DNA from: ANME-2 cluster archaeon
GTDB lineage: Archaea > Halobacteriota > Methanosarcinia > Methanosarcinales > Methanocomedenaceae
Reading direction: 5' to 3'
Length of the DNA: 50,462 nt
NCBI GenBank assembly: GCA_014237145.1
Contig: JAAXOC010000038.1
Coordinates: 1 to 50,462 of the forward strand
Below the pieces are notes generated by a model. The model worked only from the letters and a program-made list of their open reading frames with translations. It was not told where the DNA came from and did no database searches. A program made the translations under genes and the position numbers. Of this stretch, positions 44,518 through 50,462 are shown one piece after another. How positions within the stretch are numbered: position 1 is the stretch's first letter; each line of letters starts with the position of its first letter.

Positions 44518-44811
44518 ATGCTGAGTGATGGTGTAGAATCCGAACTTGAACTGTTGGAACGCCATATTATCATACTAAAGGTTGTTATTAAAAATGGACC
44601 TATCGGAATTATGAAAATGTCTGAGGAAACTGGTATACCAAATCACAGGGTTCGTTATTCTTTGAGGGTGCTTGAACATGAAAGTTTGATAATTCCATCT
44701 ACCTCCGGTGCTGTAGCCACTGACGAGGCCAGGGAATATATTGTGGGTTTTGAATCGGTCATTACACGTTTAACAGAAAAAATGAACGATATTAAGAAAA
44801 TAAAGCAATAG
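44518..44811 (+). CDS. Small winged-helix DNA-binding protein
   Basis: 97 residues: an N-terminal acidic helix, a winged helix (ILKVVIKNGPIGIMKMSEET, GIPNHRVRYSLRVLE), and a C-terminal helix ending in Lys-rich residues. This is a common small euryarchaeal regulator type, and its target is unknown. GAGGTTGG lies just before the ATG. It stands alone between guaAb (divergent) and a palindromic repeat. Confidence 0.78.
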   Translation: MLSDGVESELELLERHIIILKVVIKNGPIGIMKMSEETGIPNHRVRYSLRVLEHESLIIPSTSGAVATDEAREYIVGFESVITRLTEKMNDIKKIKQ

Positions 44812-44884
44812 ATATTCTGTGATGGATTCTGTAAGGGATTTTGCAGTACTAAATACCCCCCGAAATTGTACGTCTGTTTTAACC

Positions 44885-44975
44885 ACTTTGCGATCTTTGC
44901 GTACTTTGCGGTGATAAATAATTGTAGTGGTAAGACATTGTTTTCAAACATATTGCCACCGCAAAGGTCGCAAAG
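44885..44975. repeat. Palindromic ACCGCAAAG-type repeat
   Basis: The left arm, ACTTTGCGATCTTTGCGTAC then TTTGCGGTG, is answered by CACCGCAAAGGTCGCAAAG at 44957-44975, with a 43-base AT-rich loop. The same CGCAAAG unit occurs at 32760-32795 and 34120-34175. It lies in the 238-bp gap before the DHPS-like gene. Confidence 0.65.
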
Positions 44976-45049
44976 AGTAAGTTTTATTTGTTTAGTTTTT
45001 AACTATAAAATAACAAACCTTTTTGCATTTAACACAAAATTAAGATAAC

Positions 45050-46528
45050 ATGCAAGTACTGGTTGTAACAGGGCGTAAGGCCGCAGGGATAGTACGTAAG
45101 TCAGTTGGAAATCTGGCCGAGGTTTTGGTACTTGATATTAATGTTGCTGCATTTACAACGCCGAACCGTCTTGAAAAATCCCTCATTGGGCAAGAATTTG
45201 ACCTTATTATCATACCAGGGCTCGTCTCTGCCGATTTTTCAGGGCTCGAAAAGCAACTGGAAACTCCTATTCGGCTGGGTCCGAAACATGCTGTTGACCT
45301 GGGATTCGTGCTGTCAAGTTATGGTGATGTTGAATTATCGACCACCATACCCGCTTGTGAACTACTAATGCAGCAGCGACGGGATATTGCTTTATCAAGT
45401 CTTGCAGAGATTGAAAATGCCGCATCACCAGCTTTAGTGTTGAGCCACCTCAAGATCGGCGGGGATTCGACCATAAAAGTGATGGCAGAAATAGTGGATG
45501 CTACTGCCCTGCCCGGTGATAAACTTATTGAGAGGATACATATTTTCCAGTCCAAAGGTGCAGATATCATTGACCTTGGTGTAGGCATGGCCGCTACTGC
45601 AGGTGATGTTCGGCGCACGATCAAGGCAGCCAGGAAAGTTGTTTCGGTACCCTTAAGTATTGACACACTGGAGCCCGAACTGATCGTCGCGGCAGTGGGA
45701 TCTGGCGTTGATATGGTATTGAGCCTGAATTCTGGCAATATCCCGCAGGTTGCACCCGTTATTTCCCAAATGGATATTGCTGCGGTTGTTATTCCTGACA
45801 GCGATGGTGGCATGGACAGCCTGGAGGCAAACATCAAGTCTGCAAAGGATGCAGGCATCTCGAAGATCATAGCAGACCCTGTGCTGGACCCACCGGGGCA
45901 GGGCATGGTTGAATCCATGACACGGTATAAACAATTCAGGCGATCACATCCCCACATCCCTACCTTCTTCGGTGTCGGTAATATCACTGAACTCATTGAT
46001 GCCGATTCGGTTGGAGTGAATGCGATGCTCGCTTCCATTGCAGGTGATGTGGGTGCAGATATTTTGTTTACACCCGAATACAGCGACAAGGCCAGGGGCA
46101 GTATAGCCGAACTTAAAACTGCGGCCGGGATGACGGCACTGGCCGGGCGGCGCAGCACTCCCCCCAAGGACCTGGGACTTGACCTGTTCGTGTTGAAAGA
46201 AAAACGGTTCAGGCCCTTTGAAAGTTTGCCTGAAGAGTTCATAGAGGGCGAAAAAATCTACCAGTGGATGCGGGACCCTGCCGGGAGTTTCAGGATAAGT
46301 ATCTCTGATCAATGTTTCATGGACGGCGAGTTCGGGCAGGGCAGGATCATTGCCAGACATGCAAAATATACCATTGTGGGGGATAATGCAAAGGAGGTGC
46401 TGGATACTGCCCTTGACTTGGGATTGGTATCAAGGCTGGACCATGCTGCTTACCTGGGTTCGGAATTGATGAGGGCCGAACTGGCTATTAAACTGGGGCG
46501 TAGTTATTCCCAGGATGATGATTTTTAG
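45050..46528 (+). CDS. Dihydropteroate synthase-related protein
   Basis: 492 residues, of the methanogen family related to dihydropteroate synthase. The N-terminal domain (1-130) is a Rossmann-like fold (VLVVTGRKAAGIVRKS). The middle (about 145-370) is the pterin-binding TIM barrel with KGADIIDLGVGMAAT, VSVPLSIDTLEPELI and FFGVGNITELID. The C-terminal domain is unique to the family. It may act in tetrahydromethanopterin synthesis, but its reaction is unproven. The start at 45050 has no clear ribosome binding site. Confidence 0.88.
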   Translation: MQVLVVTGRKAAGIVRKSVGNLAEVLVLDINVAAFTTPNRLEKSLIGQEFDLIIIPGLVSADFSGLEKQLETPIRLGPKHAVDLGFVLSSYGDVELSTTIPACELLMQQRRDIALSSLAEIENAASPALVLSHLKIGGDSTIKVMAEIVDATALPGDKLIERIHIFQSKGADIIDLGVGMAATAGDVRRTIKAARKVVSVPLSIDTLEPELIVAAVGSGVDMVLSLNSGNIPQVAPVISQMDIAAVVIPDSDGGMDSLEANIKSAKDAGISKIIADPVLDPPGQGMVESMTRYKQFRRSHPHIPTFFGVGNITELIDADSVGVNAMLASIAGDVGADILFTPEYSDKARGSIAELKTAAGMTALAGRRSTPPKDLGLDLFVLKEKRFRPFESLPEEFIEGEKIYQWMRDPAGSFRISISDQCFMDGEFGQGRIIARHAKYTIVGDNAKEVLDTALDLGLVSRLDHAAYLGSELMRAELAIKLGRSYSQDDDF

Positions 46529-46649
46529 ACGAGCTATAGTTTCCTGCCAAATATCAGTTCAATACTAACTGCAGAGTTTGCCGAGGTACGCAGAGAGGGG
46601 TAAAAATGCACTGCGCAGTCCGGTCCCTGGCGGTTCAAAGTTCACACAA

Positions 46650-46698
46650 ATCCACAAGGTTGGCTGCCACCTGCCGCCCTGTCGGGCTGCGGTGGCGG
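46650..46698. repeat. GC-rich dispersed repeat (plus copy)
   Basis: It starts ATCCACAAGGTTGGCTGCCA and ends CTGCGGTGGCGG. It is the inverted counterpart of 34011-34061. It is G/C-rich next to an AT-rich gene. The 46529-46962 gap holds only repeats. Confidence 0.65.
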
Positions 46699-46809
46699 GG
46701 GTAGGGGGGGCAACCATGCACATGTCATTTATTATATATTTTAACTGCTTCCGGCAGCAAACAAACACAACATCCACTTCGCACCCCACGGACCGCTGGA
46801 AATCCATTC

Positions 46810-46866
46810 ATCCACAAGGCTCCACAAAAGCGCCTGCCTATCCCCACATCACAAGGGCGAGCGGAG
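46810..46866 (+). repeat. 57-bp direct repeat, left of the small membrane protein
   Basis: 47 of 57 positions match 47438-47494, in the same direction. It starts ATCCACAAGGCTCCACAAAA. The two copies bracket the gene at 46963-47406. Confidence 0.72.
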
Positions 46867-46962
46867 AGTTGTAGAATGGGTGGGGGCTCAAATTTAAATA
46901 CAGATACCTTGATGTGAAGTACTTTAAAAAAATATATAGTATATAGAATTCATTTTACACAT

Positions 46963-47406
46963 ATGGGAAATAAATTTTTGTTTTTAATGATATTTACAAT
47001 CCTATTTTCACCTCAGTTTGCTTCTGCTGATGTGATTATTCCCGTATCATTTCTTACTATCCCCTTGATTCCCCTCATAGTAATAATTGAGGCTGTTACT
47101 TTCTGGGAAATAGCAAATAAAATCATAAAGGTTCCTATTGGTTTCTGGAAATTAATCCAGATTACATTTATTGCAAATGTAGTAACATCATTACTGGGGA
47201 CTTTTATTCCGATGTATAAATATACTTCTGAAAATTTAATTTGGATAGGAGTTGCACTTGTATTATCAGTATTTATTGAATGGGGGATTTACATTCCATT
47301 TTTAAGGAAAAACACTATAAAAATCATAAATATACTAAAAATTTCTTTTGTATGCAATTTAATTACTTATTCAATCCTTGTTTTCTTTCTATTAATGTCA
47401 GTCTGA
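46963..47406 (+). CDS. Small AT-rich membrane protein of unknown function
   Basis: 147 residues with a signal-like start (FLFLMIFTILFSPQFASAD) and four further membrane segments. It is a small integral membrane protein with no polar domain. Codons are clearly richer in A and T than in the neighbours, and the gene lies between two direct copies of a GC-rich 57-bp repeat. Both point to transfer. I do not recognise a family. No strong ribosome binding site. Confidence 0.62.
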   Translation: MGNKFLFLMIFTILFSPQFASADVIIPVSFLTIPLIPLIVIIEAVTFWEIANKIIKVPIGFWKLIQITFIANVVTSLLGTFIPMYKYTSENLIWIGVALVLSVFIEWGIYIPFLRKNTIKIINILKISFVCNLITYSILVFFLLMSV

Positions 47407-47437
47407 CGTTTCCGTAATCAATCACTGCTCCCCATAC

Positions 47438-47494
47438 ATCCACGAGGTACCACAAAAACGCCTGCCAGCCCCCACACCACAAGTGCGGGCGGAG
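47438..47494 (+). repeat. 57-bp direct repeat, right of the small membrane protein
   Basis: Partner of 46810-46866. It is followed by about 70 bp of G-rich sequence up to about 47575. Confidence 0.72.
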
Positions 47495-47582
47495 CAGAGC
47501 GGGACGGGCACCCGGGCAGAGTGAAGACGAGAGGGGGTGGCAGGAGAGTCAGGAGAAAGATGGGGGCTGGAATCAGTTAGTA

Positions 47583-47613
47583 TTTTATTGATCATTATGC
47601 AGCAGACTATAAT
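47583..47613. repeat. 30-bp dispersed repeat, copy B
   Basis: Same unit as 34221-34250 with one inserted C. It lies 30 bp beyond the stop of the 47644 gene. Confidence 0.7.
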
Positions 47614-47643
47614 TTAAACAAGGTAATTTAACCTCTGCAATAT

Positions 47644-48075
47644 TCAACCAAAAAGAGACTTCTTCTCAGGTACATCCATTGCACCCATTTCTTTATATCC
47701 TTCATCCAACATGAACAACGTAAGCGTCTTACGTCCCTCTTTTTTTTGAGTATATATTATCTGTCCGCCCAAATCCATATACTGTGAATAAACGCCATCG
47801 AACTGCTCTTTCTCCTGCTCCTTAAGCTCAATGAACAGGGTTTTATCGCGCAACTGGTCATATGCCACTACCACATCAGCCTCGCGCAGACGCTTAAGTT
47901 CAGTGATAAGCTCAGGGTCTGTGGATTCGTCGATATACACACTTTTTTTATGTTCCGGGGACCAGCCAATCCTGCGTTTTTCAATCTCCATGACAGTAAT
48001 AGCGGTCCATTCACCCTGTTTCTGACGACGGGCAGATCTGTTCACGATGTCACCTGTGCTAAGTACAGCACCCAT
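47644..48075 (-). CDS. Protein of unknown function, next to marker protein 11
   Basis: 143 residues from the ATG at 48075 (MGAVLSTGDIVNRSARRQKQ). A longer frame from 48117 would add 14 residues and run into the shared promoter. The first third reads like a small beta barrel, followed by a charged middle (DPELITELKRLREADVVVAY) and a strand-rich end (GGQIIYTQKKEGRKTLTLFM). It has no membrane segment and no Cys motif. It is divergent from the marker protein gene with only 58 bases between them, so a shared promoter region is likely. I do not recognise it. Confidence 0.6.
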   Translation of the reverse strand: MGAVLSTGDIVNRSARRQKQGEWTAITVMEIEKRRIGWSPEHKKSVYIDESTDPELITELKRLREADVVVAYDQLRDKTLFIELKEQEKEQFDGVYSQYMDLGGQIIYTQKKEGRKTLTLFMLDEGYKEMGAMDVPEKKSLFG

Positions 48076-48133
48076 AAATAAATAATCTTTTAAACACCAA
48101 AGTACATTTAAAATCACGACCGGAGCCTTTTAA

Positions 48134-49036
48134 ATGCACCTGAACGACCCTTATGTTGTAACTTATGAAGGAATATATGCTATTTGCGACCGCGAGAACC
48201 GGTTTGTTGAAATAATAGAGAACTCCAGATGTTATGGCGGCTCTGCCTGGACCATGCATCACTATGCCAGCAGTCCGTTGATAATTGATGTCAGGTCTGT
48301 GGGTAATATGATACGCTACCGCACCAGGGTCGGTACGTCAGAACTCACACTGGAAGCGTCGGTTGCCGCTGCCGGAATTGAATCGGTCATAGTAAAAGGT
48401 GATGAAGTGGAGATCACCTATGCCGGTCTTGGCGGCGGGGGCGTGGGTGCCACTGTGTGCCGTGCTAACAGCCGGGGCGTGCTCAGGTCCGATATCACCG
48501 AATCGGGCGGAGGCAGGGCAGCCAAAGGCACGATAGTCGTGCCGAGAATGGAGCGTGTACTTGTAGGAATCGATGATACTGATAACAAAGAAGAAGGGGC
48601 CACATGGTCCCTGGCACACAACATCGCAAGCGAACTTGACAGTGAAGATGCCAGGTACCTGTCCCATTCCCTTATCCAGTTGTTCCCCGCACCTTCCAAG
48701 ACCCAGAACTGCGTGTCCACAGTGCTGGAATTCGGGTGCATGAACAGTAAAGCAAAACAATCATTGCTGCAGGATATTAAAGCAGCACTGGAACAATACA
48801 GCGTATCCAGTGAGACCGGGATGGTGGTCATTGACGGTTTTGATGCTTCACATCTTGAGGATTACAGCAAGGAATGCAGGACCCGGATACTCACAAAAGA
48901 ATATGCCGAGCAGACCGCCCGGGCTAATGATGTCCAGGTGTGGATGGACGGCAACGGCATTATAGGGGCACTGGCAGCCCTGCCCTGGTTTGACAGGCCC
49001 AATAAGTCAGTAAAGATAGATAGAACTCATCTATGA
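48134..49036 (+). CDS. Methanogenesis marker protein 11
   Basis: 300 residues that match methanogenesis marker 11, found in methanogens and methane oxidisers: YAICDRENRFVEIIE, SVGNMIRYRTRVG, EITYAGLGGGGVGATVCRA and VLVGIDDTDNKEEGATWSLA. The GIDDTD part is shared with TiaS-type tRNA agmatinyl transferases and related ATP-using proteins. The exact role is unknown. A TATA-like TTTAAAAT at 48107-48114 lies about 24 bases before the ATG, so the transcript may be leaderless. The end overlaps the convergent VWA gene by ten bases. Confidence 0.88.
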   Translation: MHLNDPYVVTYEGIYAICDRENRFVEIIENSRCYGGSAWTMHHYASSPLIIDVRSVGNMIRYRTRVGTSELTLEASVAAAGIESVIVKGDEVEITYAGLGGGGVGATVCRANSRGVLRSDITESGGGRAAKGTIVVPRMERVLVGIDDTDNKEEGATWSLAHNIASELDSEDARYLSHSLIQLFPAPSKTQNCVSTVLEFGCMNSKAKQSLLQDIKAALEQYSVSSETGMVVIDGFDASHLEDYSKECRTRILTKEYAEQTARANDVQVWMDGNGIIGALAALPWFDRPNKSVKIDRTHL

Positions 49037-50103
49037 CGTCTTACCATCACAACGGCAGATGCGACTACAAGTAATAATGCAACGAATGACAGACCTAAAA
49101 GGGTAGGAATATCCTTGTTATCATCCAGTGGTACACCGCCAGTACCATTATAATGTGGACTACCTGTTTTGTTAAAGGTATCTGTATAACTGACACCTGC
49201 TTCCATTGCTGCTGATCTCATGCCCCACCCTGTAATACTGTTCAGGTTGCTGATGAGTATTGTACCTGATTTTTCATCATAAGTGGTATCCTTGGACGCA
49301 TCTGCATATTCAGGTGCTACCATTTCAGATTCGTAATAATCCACTGCCACCACGCGCCTGTATTCGAGGCGTTCGTATTTGCCACCAGTGGTCTTTGATA
49401 TCTCTTTGAACACGTCTGTGCCGTGGTTATAGTCCTTTATGCCGCTACAGCCAAGACTATGTATGGTAATACCCAATTCGGCAGCAAGTTCACTCTCTTC
49501 CAGATAATCATAACCCAGCGGGCAGCCCTGCTTAAACGAACTGTCACCGTTCCCCTCAAGACCATGAGGTGGTGCATCACCTATCAAGAATATGACCATC
49601 ATAGCATCACCGGACCAGTCCATATCATGTACTGCAGCATGCAACCCATCTGCCACAGCTTCAGGACCATCCCCTCCGCCCATGGCATTAATGTCACGCA
49701 GGTCATCCATTACCTGATCTATATCAGTGGTCAGGTCGAACATTTTGTAAATATATGTTTCATCCTCAGGAGAATGGTCGCGGTATGTAACGATGCCTAT
49801 CCTGAGATCGGGCCTGGGGTTGCCGCTCATGGTATCTTCTAGAATGTTCTGTATATGGCTTTTGACAGAAAGTATTTCATCACTCATACTGCCTGTGGAA
49901 TCCAGCAGGAATACAACTTCGATGAGGGGAATATCAGAATCATTGGGTAAGACTGGACTATTACTGTTGGGATTATCTGGTAATTCAGCTGTTACCGCAG
50001 GAATAAATGACAGGACAGATATTGTTAATGCAACTATTAAGTATGTAAATAAATCGTTTATTCGTGGTTTATCAAAAATTAATTTGTAAATTTCAATTAT
50101 CAT
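49027..50103 (-). CDS. Secreted VWA-domain protein with C-terminal sorting-like anchor
   Basis: 358 residues. A hydrophobic export segment occupies about 18-38, followed by a Pro/Asn-rich stretch. The VWA domain (about 65-260) has the MIDAS variant VFLLDSTGSMSDEI and the later motifs GGGDGPEAVADGLHAA and IGDAPPHGLEG. The C-terminus, IPTLLGLSFVALLLVV, is followed by VRRHR: a short motif, one membrane segment and an Arg-rich end, as in archaeal surface anchoring signals. It is probably displayed on the cell surface. The partner is unknown. The start ATG at 50103 gives the usual long N-region; a later start is possible. Confidence 0.82.
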   Translation of the reverse strand: MIIEIYKLIFDKPRINDLFTYLIVALTISVLSFIPAVTAELPDNPNSNSPVLPNDSDIPLIEVVFLLDSTGSMSDEILSVKSHIQNILEDTMSGNPRPDLRIGIVTYRDHSPEDETYIYKMFDLTTDIDQVMDDLRDINAMGGGDGPEAVADGLHAAVHDMDWSGDAMMVIFLIGDAPPHGLEGNGDSSFKQGCPLGYDYLEESELAAELGITIHSLGCSGIKDYNHGTDVFKEISKTTGGKYERLEYRRVVAVDYYESEMVAPEYADASKDTTYDEKSGTILISNLNSITGWGMRSAAMEAGVSYTDTFNKTGSPHYNGTGGVPLDDNKDIPTLLGLSFVALLLVVASAVVMVRRHR

Positions 50104-50462
50104 GAGATATACACCTCAATTTTAGTATATTTGATGTAAAAACACTTAAAAATTGCTTTAACTATTAATCAATTCGTAGTTAGCTCTTATTTTAATAAAA
50201 TATACTACATTATGTGTATAATCCAGAACTATGGATGAGAGCCACAGAAGTAAACGATCAAGAAGGGAGTGGTTAAATCATAATTGCACATATATATGCA
50301 TTAAAATATTAATATGTTTATATAGGGCATTGGGTTCCTGCCTCCAAATATATATCCTTATTTTTATATAAAAAATCAATCATAAATCTTAACTACATTC
50401 ATCCCAGCCCATACCTCAGGCTTGAATAAAAATGAGATTATGGAAAAACGAAGATGCCAGGG
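50104..50462. other. AT-rich upstream region at the window edge
   Basis: 359 bases with many TATA-like strings, no open frame of note and no repeat seen elsewhere in the window. Probably the promoter of the VWA gene plus intergenic sequence. Confidence 0.35.

Noticed and set aside
45319-46242. 307-codon open frame opposite the DHPS-like gene
   Set aside because: Antisense shadow of a well-conserved coding region, with no start signal and no recognisable domain.
46565-46874. Open frames in the GC-rich repeat block (both strands)
   Set aside because: The translated text (PATAARQGG) recurs in the repeat at 33990-34090, so it is repeat sequence and not protein.

Overview
This window is a chromosomal segment from a euryarchaeon, most likely a methanogen or methane-oxidising relative in or near the Methanosarcinales. 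The evidence is methanogenesis marker protein 11, a DUF1699 protein, a fused formaldehyde-activating enzyme/hexulose-phosphate synthase, the separate GMP synthase B subunit, the archaeosine radical-SAM enzyme RaSEA, a dihydropteroate-synthase-related protein of the methanogen type, the Hef helicase/nuclease, Cdc48, and TrmB/HSR1-type regulators. TATA boxes rather than bacterial promoters lie upstream of several genes. Species cannot be fixed from sequence alone.

Layout. 1-2912: edge of a secreted protein, Fae-Hps (TTG start) and a divergent MFS transporter. 2975-6700: a heat-shock operon of HSR1/Phr-like regulator, Cdc48 ATPase and Hsp20, preceded by a 14-bp-period operator array that contains an exact CTAAC-N5-GTTAG site. 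6790-9550: transposase debris, palindromic elements and two orphan genes. 9552-12041: Hef with an unusual Gly/Pro-rich linker. 12100-20630: IS remnant, a MITE, a glycosyltransferase, a CrtI-like oxidoreductase, and a TrmB regulator with a COG1361-like surface protein and an RND exporter, then a broken Tes/glycosyltransferase chimera and a phasin-like protein. 21030-29670: IS4 remnant, Kef-type antiporter, a HepT/MntA toxin-antitoxin pair, a MITE-disrupted UPF0175/PIN pair, a secreted phospholipase-D-like protein, a VapBC-like pair and a metallo-hydrolase. 29697-32597: tRNA-Asp and a znuACB-type metal ABC transporter. 32600-34250: an intact UPF0175/PIN pair set between intergenic repeats, next to a methyltransferase stub. 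34252-41455: a five-gene membrane protein-MoxR-DUF58-VWA-VWA operon. 41811-50103: DUF1699, RaSEA, GMP synthase B with a possible zinc-knuckle microprotein, a winged-helix protein, the DHPS-like protein, a repeat-bounded membrane protein, marker protein 11 and a secreted VWA protein.

Housekeeping operons alternate with accessory patches. In the patches, single genes or toxin-antitoxin pairs sit between diverged direct repeats, beside IS ends, MITEs and truncated genes. The two strongest observations are the heat-shock operator array, where sequence and known biology fit closely, and the recurrent repeat-cargo-repeat arrangement, which is an inference. I found no rRNA, no CRISPR array and no complete IS.
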